A stretch of DNA of 64,000 nt from Bacteroidota bacterium (GTDB taxonomy: Bacteria; Bacteroidota; Bacteroidia; Bacteroidales; JAGNHN01), in contig JAKLHK010000013.1 in NCBI GenBank assembly GCA_022710185.1, positions 19,156 through 83,155 on the forward strand, written 5' to 3'. The notes beneath the pieces were generated by a model, which did no database searches, was not told the origin of the DNA, and saw only the letters and a program-made list of their open reading frames with translations. Position 1 is the first letter of the stretch. Every line of letters starts with the position of its first letter. Positions 1 to 8,063 of this stretch are shown here, one piece after another. The position numbers and the translations under genes were made by a program.

Positions 1-518
1 GTTCAGTGAACGAAGACCCTGCCCTGCTGCGCATGGCCCTGGGCACGCTGCTGACCACCCGGGGCACCCCCATGATCTATTATGGCACCGAAGTGCTCAT
101 GCCAGGCAAAGAGTCGGAAGGTCACGGACCTATGCGCAAGGACTTTCCTGGGGGCTGGCCCGGGGATAGCGTCGACGCCTTCACGGGGCGCGGGCTGAGC
201 CCAGCCCAGGCCGAAATGCAGGAAATGTTGCGAAAGCTCCTGAACTACCGCAAGGGTGCTAAGGCGCTGCACACCGGCCGGCTTCTCCATTATCTCCCGG
301 AGGACGGGGTATACACTTATTTCCGCCTGCATGAGCATCAGCGGGTGATGGTCATCGTGAACAATGCCCGGCAGACCGTCCGATGGATGCCCGAACGCTT
401 TGCCGAAGGACTGGGGAGTGCCACCCGCGGCATTGAAGTGGTGAGCGGCCAGATGCTCATATTTGACCAGGGAATGGACCTCGCCCCAAAATCGATCATG
501 ATCCTTGAACTCCAATGA
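1..518 (+). CDS. GH13 cyclomaltodextrinase/neopullulanase-like enzyme, C-terminal part (5' end outside window)
   Basis: Hydrolyses alpha-1,4 (possibly also alpha-1,6) links in maltodextrins by family analogy. About 171 codons are visible. They cover the end of the catalytic barrel, with the GTPMIYYGTE loop that follows catalytic region IV, then a C-terminal beta domain with regular strands. The stretch RKDFPGGWPGD followed by an HTG..LHY..EDGVYTYFR pattern is typical of Bacteroidota SusA-like neopullulanases. The reading frame is open to base 1, so the in-frame GTG at base 6 is not a credible start. The stop overlaps the next start as ATGA (515-518), implying translational coupling to the two GH13 genes downstream. 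Catalytic residues lie outside the window, so exact specificity cannot be given. Confidence 0.85.
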   Translation, partial: SVNEDPALLRMALGTLLTTRGTPMIYYGTEVLMPGKESEGHGPMRKDFPGGWPGDSVDAFTGRGLSPAQAEMQEMLRKLLNYRKGAKALHTGRLLHYLPEDGVYTYFRLHEHQRVMVIVNNARQTVRWMPERFAEGLGSATRGIEVVSGQMLIFDQGMDLAPKSIMILELQ

Positions 519-2911
519 ACATGAGAAGGATATCCACATTCACCGGAACACTGATGCTGGGCCTGCTCCTGATAGGCCTGGATGCATGCCAGCCTTCCCG
601 CCCTGCGGGCGAAGAGCCTATCCTCGGCCTGGCCGGGCCCCTGCGCCTGGTGCATGGCAATAACCTCATCGTGTTGGGCGACTTTTTTCAGGATCCCTTG
701 CTCATCGACTCTATCCAGGCCCCGGAAGGCAGTTGGGCCGGGCTGGAAGACAGTGGCCGGGTCCTCCGCCTCATCCCGCCTGAGAAGATGCACGGAGTGG
801 ATGCCCTGAGATTCCGGCTGAAGGGCGAATGGTATGACATCCCGGTATATGCCCCCTCGGCTTTGTGGGTCGGGCTGAGGTTCGACCCTCAGGGCAAGCA
901 GTACTCCGAGGTGACCGTGGTTGGGGAAATGAATGCCTGGGATCCGCGGGCCACCCCCATGGAATGGTCGGGCAGGGCCTGGGAAGTCATGCTGATGCTG
1001 GAGCCGGGGCAGTACCAGTACCAATTTGTGGCTGACGGGCAGTGGGTCCTTGATCCTGCGGCAGTGAAGCAGGTTCCCAACGGGATCGGCGGCACCAATT
1101 CACAGATGGAGGTGGGCGATGTATGCGGACAGCTTACTCCTCACCTGAAGACCCAGGAGCTGCAGGGGAGGAAGGTTGTGCTTAGCGCAAACAACGGACC
1201 GGTGGGGGCCGTCGCCTTCTGGCAGAACCACCAGATCAGGGGCACTGAGCTACGCCAGGGTCAGGTCGTGCTGAACATCCCGAAGGAAGCTGCCAGGATG
1301 AAGCGCAGCTGGATCCGCGTCTATGCATGGAATGCCTACGGCCGCTCCAACGATGTGCTCATTCCCCTCGAAAAAGGCGTACCGGTGCTGGACCCATCCC
1401 AGCTCACAGAAGATGACCCCCAGCGCAAGATCATCTATAACGTATTCATAGACCGCTTCTTCAACGGGGACAGCACCAACGACCGTCCGCTCCGCACCCC
1501 GGAAGTACACCCTCGTGCCGATTATCATGGGGGCGACCTGGCCGGGGTAAGAAAGAAGGTACAGGACGGTTACTTCAAGTCCTTGGGTATTAATACCCTA
1601 TGGATCAGTCCAGTAGTTCGTAACCCGGAAGGGCCTTACGGGCAGTGGCCCGATCCTCAAACCCGTTTTTCAGGATATCACGGCTACTGGCCGGTATCCT
1701 TCACCCAGGTCGATCCCCGTTTCGGCAAGGCGGATGAACTGCGGGGTCTTGTGGATGAAGCCCATGGGCAGGGATTGGGCGTACTGCTGGACTTCGTGGC
1801 CAACCATGTGCATGAGGAGCACCCCTTCTACAGGGCACACCCTGAGGTCGCCACCTCCCTGTACCTTCCCGATGGCAGCCTGAACACCGAACGCTGGGAT
1901 GAGTACCGCCTTACCACCTGGTTTGATGTATTCCTCCCCACGCTCGATCTGGAACGCGAGCCCGTGCGTGAAATGCTCAGTGATTCTGCCTTGTTCTGGC
2001 TGAAGGAATTCAACCTGGACGGGTTCCGTCACGATGCCACCAAACATATTCCTGAGTCCTTCTGGAGGTTGTTGACGCGTAAGATCAAGGATAGCATCCT
2101 CGTTAAGGACCATGAACGCAGCATCTACCAGATCGGGGAGACCTACGGCAGCCCGCAGCTGATCTCGAGCTATGTAGGACCTGGGATGCTTGATGCACAA
2201 TTCGACTTCAATCTCTACGATGCCCTGGCCAATGCGGCAGGGCAGAAGGAAGGCAGCTTTGAGAAGGTCCGCAGTGTACAGTGCCAGAGCCTGCGCTGGT
2301 ATGGACATCACCACCTTATGGGCAACATCAGCGGCAACCAGGACAGGGGCCGCTTCATCTCCTACGCCGGTGGCGCCCTGGCCTTCGGGGAAGATGCCAA
2401 GAAAGCGGGATGGACCCGGGAAATCGGCGTGGGCGATCCTCGGGCCTACGACCGGTTGATGCTGGTACATGCTTTCAATTTCACGGTTCCCGGACTGCCG
2501 GTAATCTTCTATGGGGATGAAATCGGCATGCCCGGGGGCAACGACCCCGACAATCGCAGGATGATGCGCTTTGAGGGCCTCAGTCCGCAGGAACTGGAGG
2601 TAAAGCAGTGCGTGTCGGATCTGGCCGGTCTGCGTTCGCACAGCCTTGCGCTGCTGTATGGCGACATGGAGCTGGTCTACCTGGACCAGGACCTCTATGT
2701 ATACCGAAGAACCTATTTCAACGAGAGTATGATCATCCTGCTCAACCGCTCCGAATCCCCGCGTGAGCTGAACATCCCGGCCGGCACCGTGGGTCCTTAC
2801 CAACTGTTGGGGACCATGAACGGTCATCCGGCCACCCTGGGCGGCGCTGGCCTCGAGGTCCGCCTGCGTCCCCTTTCCTTTGAGATCATCACCCTGAAAA
2901 AATCCCTGTGA
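515..2911 (+). CDS. GH13 alpha-amylase-family lipoprotein with an N-terminal CBM48/E-set domain
   Basis: Predicted outer-membrane or periplasmic lipoprotein acting on starch or maltodextrin. The 798 residues begin with a signal peptide ending in lipobox L22-D-A-C25. An Ig-like glucan-binding (CBM48/E-set) domain follows at roughly residues 110-205, with the usual V.GEMN.W and YQYQFVADG pattern. The GH13 barrel starts near residue 300. Catalytic elements visible are DFVANH (D426), GFRHDAT (nucleophile D507), GET (acid/base E542) and, in region IV, GNQD (D610). Region IV has Gln609 where most GH13 enzymes have His. The start ATG overlaps the preceding stop; a second ATG two codons later is equally possible. 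It forms an operon with the flanking GH13 genes. Substrate range is inferred only. Confidence 0.88.
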   Translation: MNMRRISTFTGTLMLGLLLIGLDACQPSRPAGEEPILGLAGPLRLVHGNNLIVLGDFFQDPLLIDSIQAPEGSWAGLEDSGRVLRLIPPEKMHGVDALRFRLKGEWYDIPVYAPSALWVGLRFDPQGKQYSEVTVVGEMNAWDPRATPMEWSGRAWEVMLMLEPGQYQYQFVADGQWVLDPAAVKQVPNGIGGTNSQMEVGDVCGQLTPHLKTQELQGRKVVLSANNGPVGAVAFWQNHQIRGTELRQGQVVLNIPKEAARMKRSWIRVYAWNAYGRSNDVLIPLEKGVPVLDPSQLTEDDPQRKIIYNVFIDRFFNGDSTNDRPLRTPEVHPRADYHGGDLAGVRKKVQDGYFKSLGINTLWISPVVRNPEGPYGQWPDPQTRFSGYHGYWPVSFTQVDPRFGKADELRGLVDEAHGQGLGVLLDFVANHVHEEHPFYRAHPEVATSLYLPDGSLNTERWDEYRLTTWFDVFLPTLDLEREPVREMLSDSALFWLKEFNLDGFRHDATKHIPESFWRLLTRKIKDSILVKDHERSIYQIGETYGSPQLISSYVGPGMLDAQFDFNLYDALANAAGQKEGSFEKVRSVQCQSLRWYGHHHLMGNISGNQDRGRFISYAGGALAFGEDAKKAGWTREIGVGDPRAYDRLMLVHAFNFTVPGLPVIFYGDEIGMPGGNDPDNRRMMRFEGLSPQELEVKQCVSDLAGLRSHSLALLYGDMELVYLDQDLYVYRRTYFNESMIILLNRSESPRELNIPAGTVGPYQLLGTMNGHPATLGGAGLEVRLRPLSFEIITLKKSL

Positions 2912-2914
2912 CCT

Positions 2915-4279
2915 ATGAGATCCCTGACACAATGTACCGTATTCGCCACGATCACCGGACTGGCCCTGATCCTTCTTTCCTGCGGAGGCAATAAAACCGC
3001 TGCAGATAAGGCCTTTACCATGGATCCTCCCGAATGGTCGCGCAATGCGGTCATTTATGAGGTCAACCTCCGTCAGTTCACCCCGGAGGGAACCTTGGCG
3101 GCATTCAGGGAGCACCTTCCACGGCTTAAGGAACTGGGCGTGGACATCCTATGGTTGATGCCTATCCATCCGATCGGTGAGATCAACCGCAAAGGCAGCC
3201 TGGGAAGTTACTATTCCGTTAAGGATTACAAGGCAATGGATCCCGCCTATGGAACGATGGAAGAGTTCCGCGCCATGGTGGAAGAGGCCCACTCCCTGGG
3301 GATGTATGTCATTCTGGATTGGGTGGCCAACCATACCGCCTGGGACAACCCGCTGATGGAGGAGCACCCGGAGTGGTACCTGCGCGACTCCACTGGCAAG
3401 GTGCTAAGCCCCTATGATTGGACCGACGTGGCTGAGCTTGACTTTGAGCAACAGGGGCTTTGGGACTATATGGCCGGAGCCATGGAGTTCTGGGTAAGGG
3501 ACTACGGCGTGGACGGATTCCGCTGCGATGTGGCCATGATGGTGCCCCAGGACTTCTGGCCCTATGCCATCACCCGCTTGCAGCAGGTGCACAACGTCTT
3601 CATGCTGGCAGAGGCGGAGGAGGTTTACCTGCATGATTCCGCCTTCCACATGACCTACGCCTGGAACCTCCACCACCTTTTCAACAGGATCGCCAGGGGG
3701 GAGTCAGACGCCGACAGCCTGCGAAAGTTCGTGGCAAGGGACCTTTCAAAGTTCCCGCCGGATGCCTACCGCATGAACTTCACCAGCAATCACGACGAGA
3801 ACTCATGGAACGGCACCGAGTATGAGCGCCTGGGCGATGCGGTGGAAGTGATGACCGTGCTGAGCTATACCCTGCCGGGTATGCCGCTGATCTATTCAGG
3901 GCAGGAGGCCGGGCTGAACCGCAGGCTCAGCTTTTTCGACAAAGACAGCATCGAATGGAAGGAGCATCCAATGCGGCAGTTATATACTGATCTTGGCCAG
4001 CTCAAGCACCGCCATCCTGCCCTGAGAAATGGTGCTGAAGGAGGGGAATGCGAGTTTGTGGAAGGGGATGCCGGAGCGAGGTATGTTGCCTTTTTAAGAA
4101 AAAAAGAGGGTAGAGAAGTTTTGGTCGTGGCCAATCTTAGCCCTGAACCGGTTCCCTATCAACTTTCCTTCACCTGCAAGGAGCGATGGGCGCCCCTGGG
4201 GGATGAGCAGGACATCTTGCTCGAACAGTTGCCGGCCACGCTGGGTCCCTGGCAGTATTATGTTTTGGAGAAGAAGTAA
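2915..4279 (+). CDS. GH13 alpha-amylase-family lipoprotein
   Basis: A second predicted lipoprotein glucan hydrolase, 454 residues, three bases after the previous gene and so very likely in the same operon. The signal peptide ends in lipobox L20-L-S-C23. The barrel has no extra N-terminal binding domain. Catalytic motifs are complete: DWVANH (region I), GFRCDVAM with nucleophile D205, LAEAE with the likely acid/base E233, and TSNHDEN with D294. The loop PGMPLIYSGQE and a short C-terminal beta domain close the protein. Unlike the preceding enzyme, the canonical NHD of region IV is kept, so the two paralogues probably differ in product or substrate preference. Known relatives in Bacteroidota starch loci degrade alpha-glucans at the cell surface or in the periplasm; this is inference. 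Confidence 0.88.
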   Translation: MRSLTQCTVFATITGLALILLSCGGNKTAADKAFTMDPPEWSRNAVIYEVNLRQFTPEGTLAAFREHLPRLKELGVDILWLMPIHPIGEINRKGSLGSYYSVKDYKAMDPAYGTMEEFRAMVEEAHSLGMYVILDWVANHTAWDNPLMEEHPEWYLRDSTGKVLSPYDWTDVAELDFEQQGLWDYMAGAMEFWVRDYGVDGFRCDVAMMVPQDFWPYAITRLQQVHNVFMLAEAEEVYLHDSAFHMTYAWNLHHLFNRIARGESDADSLRKFVARDLSKFPPDAYRMNFTSNHDENSWNGTEYERLGDAVEVMTVLSYTLPGMPLIYSGQEAGLNRRLSFFDKDSIEWKEHPMRQLYTDLGQLKHRHPALRNGAEGGECEFVEGDAGARYVAFLRKKEGREVLVVANLSPEPVPYQLSFTCKERWAPLGDEQDILLEQLPATLGPWQYYVLEKK

Positions 4280-4350
4280 GCGAGCATGGTTTGTGGCATA
4301 AGGGGTGGGGGGAGATCTGGAGGATGCAGCCTGTCTTCGCGATCAAACAC

Positions 4351-4410
4351 CAACCGTTAACAACGGCTGCAAATCGTTAGAAACGGTTGGTAACGGATAT
4401 TAACGGTTCG
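4351..4410 (+). repeat. Dispersed CCGTTAAC/AACGG repeat, copy 1
   Basis: This lies in the 244-base gap between the convergent GH13 gene and malQ. It is a run of near-palindromic TAACGG/CCGTTA words. CCGTTaacAACGG at 4354-4366 can fold as a small hairpin, and further AACGGTT and TAACGG copies follow. The reverse complement of 57241-57282 aligns with it over about 45 bases, with the 13-base core identical. The rest of the gap shows no gene and no clear terminator. Confidence 0.6.
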
Positions 4411-4523
4411 GTTTCGAGAACTTTTTATACCTGGCAACCGCATCACCTCAACCTAATCCTCCCTGAGGCATCCCCTGTCACTGACGCAAGCTATCCCAAT
4501 AACCAAGCAGATGCATGTGTCAG

Positions 4524-6050
4524 CTATTCCCGATGACCAAGTCTGCCGTAAATCTCGGTAAGTTCCTGTATCCTTTTCGTCAGATCATTTCCAAGCTGAG
4601 CCTCCGAACAGCGCCAGGTCCAATTGCCGCCCAGTGTACCGGGGGCGTTCATCCGCGAAGATGAATCCAGGCCCAGCCAATCCTGAAAGGGGACGATGCA
4701 AAGTTCAGCCACTGAGGCCAGGGCGGCACGGAGCACGGCATTGCCCAGGGAATGCTCCGCGCACCCAAAGTAATCCTTCAGCCAATGCATCGTCTCCGGA
4801 GCCAAGGAAGCCAGCCATCCATTGAGGGTATCGTTGTCGTGGGTGCCGGTATAGGCCAGACTGTTTCGGCGGTGCAGGTATGGGAGGTGGATGTTCCTGC
4901 GGTTACCGTCGAAGGCAAACTGCATCACCACCATCCCCGGAAGCTCGAAATCATCACGCAGGGCGTACACTTCCTCGGAGATGTCCCCCAGGTCCTCTGC
5001 AATAAGGGGCACCGTTCCCAGGGCTTCCCTTACGGCTTCCAGCATTTTTCGCCCCCTGGCAGGCAGCCACTGTCCATTCACTGCGGTCTCCTCCCCGAAA
5101 GGAACGGCCCAATAGGCCTCCAGACCGCGGAAGTGGTCAATCCTGATCAGGTCCGCCATCCTCAGGTTACGCCTTATCCTTTCAATCCACCAGGCATAGC
5201 CGCTATGCTCAAGGTAATCCCAGTCGAACACAGGGTTTCCCCAGAGCTGTCCCGTGGCACTGAAATAATCCGGCGGCACTCCGGCCACCTGGGTAGGATG
5301 CATCGCTTCATCGAAAAGAAAAACCTCCGGACCGGCCCAGGCATCGGCGCTGTCGCGGGCAACATAGAGAGGGATGTCGCCAATGATGCGGATCCCTGAT
5401 TCCTGTGCTTTCTCGCGCAATGCTTCCCACTGCCGGAAGAAGACATACTGAAGGAAGGCATGAAAGTCGACCTCTTCCTGCAGGCTTGCCTGGGCTGACC
5501 TCAGTGCCTCAGGGTCGCGCAGGCGAAGCTGCTCCGGCCATTCGTACCAGGGGCGCTGATCGAACTTCAGCTTCAAGGCCATGAACAAGCTGAAGTCGTG
5601 AAGCCAGGAAGACTCGGTATAAATGAATGACTCCAGTGCCTCGCGGTCCGTCGCTCCGGCTGATGCTTTGAACCCGGCCCAGGCCTTGCGGAGCCTTTCC
5701 ATCTTCCAGGGGATCAACTGCCCGAAATCCACCTTGTGCCCCTCTCCGGGGGCTCCATGAAGAAGGGCTGGATCCAACCATCCCGCACTGGCCAGCTCCG
5801 AAAGATCAATAAGGTAGGGATTGCCGGCAGCGGAAGAGAAACACTGGTATGGGCTATCCCCATATCCGGTCGGCCCCAGCGGCAGAACCTGCCAAAAGCG
5901 TTGTCCTGATTCCTTGAGAAAGCGGAGGAAGTTCCGTGAGGGCTCCCCCAGGGTCCCTATCCCCTCATTCCCTGGTAGGGAGGAGGGATGCATCAGGATG
6001 CCGGCAGAACGTCCGGTTGCGGACAAAGGGCTGTGACTGCCTTTACGCAT
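4524..6050 (-). CDS. malQ: 4-alpha-glucanotransferase (amylomaltase), GH77, short form
   Basis: Transfers maltooligosaccharide segments between alpha-glucans in the cytoplasm, releasing glucose during maltose/maltodextrin use. The protein is 508 residues. The N-terminal SAGILMHPSSLPG segment is the usual GH77 start. The catalytic set is visible: nucleophile D305 in RIDHFRG, acid/base E352 in IAEDLG, and D405 in THDND. Many Bacteroidota MalQ proteins carry N-terminal starch-binding domains and are much longer; this one has none and matches the short bacterial form. The start chosen at 6050 precedes the conserved block by about 18 residues; the in-frame ATG inside GILMHPS is too late. It converges on the GH13 operon, so it serves the same pathway but is transcribed separately. 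Confidence 0.95.
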   Translation of the reverse strand: MRKGSHSPLSATGRSAGILMHPSSLPGNEGIGTLGEPSRNFLRFLKESGQRFWQVLPLGPTGYGDSPYQCFSSAAGNPYLIDLSELASAGWLDPALLHGAPGEGHKVDFGQLIPWKMERLRKAWAGFKASAGATDREALESFIYTESSWLHDFSLFMALKLKFDQRPWYEWPEQLRLRDPEALRSAQASLQEEVDFHAFLQYVFFRQWEALREKAQESGIRIIGDIPLYVARDSADAWAGPEVFLFDEAMHPTQVAGVPPDYFSATGQLWGNPVFDWDYLEHSGYAWWIERIRRNLRMADLIRIDHFRGLEAYWAVPFGEETAVNGQWLPARGRKMLEAVREALGTVPLIAEDLGDISEEVYALRDDFELPGMVVMQFAFDGNRRNIHLPYLHRRNSLAYTGTHDNDTLNGWLASLAPETMHWLKDYFGCAEHSLGNAVLRAALASVAELCIVPFQDWLGLDSSSRMNAPGTLGGNWTWRCSEAQLGNDLTKRIQELTEIYGRLGHRE

Positions 6051-6121
6051 AGGTTTCAGTGGATTGAAAGGATGAGGAATCTTATAATAGACGAGGCCTG
6101 TCGGAATACAGAAGCCCTGGC

Positions 6122-6706
6122 TCAGAGCTTGATCCCTGCACCCAGGGTAAGCATACGGGAACGTACATTTTCCTGTTGTTCAAGGACTTCGGACAGCCCA
6201 TATCCATAGCGCAGATCGAACGTAAGAAACCAGAGGTCCAGGCCCAGTCCGGCCTCCACCGCCAGTGTGGCCGGGTTATAATCCTTGGTACGGAGGTCAT
6301 AGGCATTATCATCGGCACGAAGGAGCAGCTCAAAAACGGGTCCGGCCATGACCCGCACCGAGGATGTACCGTCAGCGGACCTGAATACCTTATATCCCAG
6401 GAGAACCGGCAGTTGCAGGGAGGTAAACCCGAGCCGTTGGTTAGGCTCATCCTCAAAAACCACTCCATCCAGGCTAACCTCTGTCGCTTTGCGCAGGTAG
6501 TTCAGTTCGGGCTGGACATAGAGGTCATCCCCATAACGAAGAAAGGCGCCAAAGAGGACCCCCAGTTCTACATTGGTTTCCGTGAAGCCTTGTTCCTCAG
6601 TGAGGCGGAACGCCGTTAGCCCTGCTTTAGCCCCAAAATCGAGCTGGGCCTGGGCTGTTGCAAGGAGCATCACGAAAAGGATGGCAGCAAGGATTCGGAT
6701 TTTCAT
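6122..6706 (-). CDS. Outer-membrane beta-barrel protein (PorT-like)
   Basis: 194 residues. A signal peptide runs to about residue 20 (ends ATAQA before QLDFG), followed by alternating hydrophobic/aromatic strands: FGAKAG, FGAFLRYG, YVQPELNY, LQLPVLLGYK, and a final LTLGAGIKL ending at the C-terminus. This is the outline of the outer-membrane beta-barrel (PorT/OMP_b-brl_2) family found in Bacteroidota, usually of unknown substrate. The start at 6706 was chosen because it places the signal peptide at the N-terminus; an upstream in-frame ATG at 6742 would add 12 residues before it. A near-match to the phylum promoter (TATCTTTA, minus strand, 6722-6729) sits just upstream of 6706 and would lie inside the longer reading frame. 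Confidence 0.75.
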   Translation of the reverse strand: MKIRILAAILFVMLLATAQAQLDFGAKAGLTAFRLTEEQGFTETNVELGVLFGAFLRYGDDLYVQPELNYLRKATEVSLDGVVFEDEPNQRLGFTSLQLPVLLGYKVFRSADGTSSVRVMAGPVFELLLRADDNAYDLRTKDYNPATLAVEAGLGLDLWFLTFDLRYGYGLSEVLEQQENVRSRMLTLGAGIKL

Positions 6707-6742
6707 CGGTAATTTTTTCTGTAAAGATAAAACTATGGTCAC

Positions 6743-6996
6743 ACAACGATCACCGCTTGTTCATACCAGACCGCCTGCGATGCACCTATTGCTTAACCTT
6801 TTCATAACCCTGACTTAACACCGGGACAGGGTATAAGCCTCACCTTTGTGACAGATTTCTTTCCCCCCTCCATCCCCCCATCCTTCCCTCGTTCTCCGCG
6901 AACCCCCGGTCCCGGGGGTTCCGCCATTTATGGAGACAGGTCTCGGCGCTCCTGCTTCTTTCTTACCTTTGAAGTGCCAATCCACCGGCCAGGATA
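6743..6996. other. Divergent intergenic region with a perfect GC-rich palindrome
   Basis: This gap separates the beta-barrel gene (minus) from the Wzz-like gene (plus). It holds GAACCCCCGG-TC-CCGGGGGTTC at 6900-6921, a 10-base perfect inverted repeat with a two-base centre and no following T-run. A rho-independent terminator is therefore unlikely, and no upstream gene needs one. A promoter for the plus gene lies at 6964-6971. No coding sequence is evident. Confidence 0.5.
6964..6971 (+). promoter_or_regulatory. Bacteroidota -7 element TACCTTTG
   Basis: Exact match to TAnnTTTG, 25 bases before the ATG of the Wzz-like gene at 6997. Confidence 0.65.
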
Positions 6997-8019
6997 ATGC
7001 ACCCCATAAGTCTCGAGAATATTATCAGCCTCATCCGTCGATGGAAAAGGGTTTTTCTGCTCACCACCCTGGGTGCGGTGATGCTGTCCCTGGCCTTTTC
7101 ACTTCCATGGATGATCCCGCCACGCTACCGCTCCACCGTAGTGATGTACCCTACCTCCACCTCCTCCCTCTCCTCCTCTATGCTGAGCGATCTGCAGTGG
7201 TCTGAGGAGGATCTCCTGGAGTTCGGGGAAAGGGAGGAGGCGAACCAACTCAAGCAGATATTGGTGTCGGAACCGATACGTGACCACCTGATCGTTAGAT
7301 ACCGGCTTTTTGAGCATTACCAGATCGACACTACCGATGCACACCCCCTGACGCGACTATGGAAGGAGTACGAACGCAATGTGGAGGTACGCATCAACGA
7401 GTATGGGGCCGTGGAGCTTACTGTTTATGATACGGATGCCCAGCTGGCCGCGGATATGGCCAACAAGATGGCGCAGCTCCTGGATTCGGTTACCCATCAG
7501 ATGCAGCAGGGCCGTGCCCTGGGTGCGGAGCATGTAGCGCTGACCGCCTACGAAGACCAGCAGCGGTATATACACCTCCTGGAAGACTCCCTCAGCCGGA
7601 TTATGGCCAGGGGGGTGCACGACTACGAATCCCAGGCCCAGGTAATCTATGAAGAACTGGCCATTCAGCTCGGGCGCGGCAATGTGAGGGCAGCCCAGGC
7701 ACTGGAGGACAAGCTGCAGGGGCTTGGACGGGACGGCGGTGCTTACATTGCCCTGCAGGAGGAACTTAAGCTGGAGAAGGAGAGGCTGAGCATTCTGAAA
7801 TCGAAATGGGAGAAGGCAGGGATGGACTCTCGCCAGGACCTGCCCCAGAAGTTCATTGTAAACGATGCCTACCGGGCAGAACGCAAGGCTTATCCCATGC
7901 AGCTTGCCATAATAGCCGGAAGCGGGATCTCCAGCTTTATGTTCACCCTGCTGGTACTGATCGCATTGCAGCGTTTCGAGCACATCGCCGGCCGTATCCG
8001 GAACCAGGAGAAGGTGTGA
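6997..8019 (+). CDS. Wzz-type polysaccharide chain-length/export co-polymerase
   Basis: Inner-membrane protein expected to regulate chain length or export of a surface polysaccharide. The 340 residues have the family layout: a short cytoplasmic N-terminus (SLENIISLIRRWKR), a first membrane helix at about 20-38, a periplasmic domain beginning PPRYRSTVVMYP, a long central coiled-coil region, and a second membrane helix at about 300-322 before a basic tail. No tyrosine-kinase (Wzc) domain follows. The start is supported by a promoter 25 bases upstream. No glycosyltransferase, Wzx or Wzy gene is adjacent, so the polysaccharide served is unknown. Confidence 0.82.
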   Translation: MHPISLENIISLIRRWKRVFLLTTLGAVMLSLAFSLPWMIPPRYRSTVVMYPTSTSSLSSSMLSDLQWSEEDLLEFGEREEANQLKQILVSEPIRDHLIVRYRLFEHYQIDTTDAHPLTRLWKEYERNVEVRINEYGAVELTVYDTDAQLAADMANKMAQLLDSVTHQMQQGRALGAEHVALTAYEDQQRYIHLLEDSLSRIMARGVHDYESQAQVIYEELAIQLGRGNVRAAQALEDKLQGLGRDGGAYIALQEELKLEKERLSILKSKWEKAGMDSRQDLPQKFIVNDAYRAERKAYPMQLAIIAGSGISSFMFTLLVLIALQRFEHIAGRIRNQEKV

Positions 8020-8063
8020 ACATTGTGCCGGGTATGAAAAGCGGCATCCGTGCAGCGGGAAGG

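Noticed and set aside
1670..3115. Long minus-strand open frame (481 codons)
   Set aside because: Antisense to two GH13 genes with complete catalytic motifs and lipoboxes; no family pattern and dependent on high GC.
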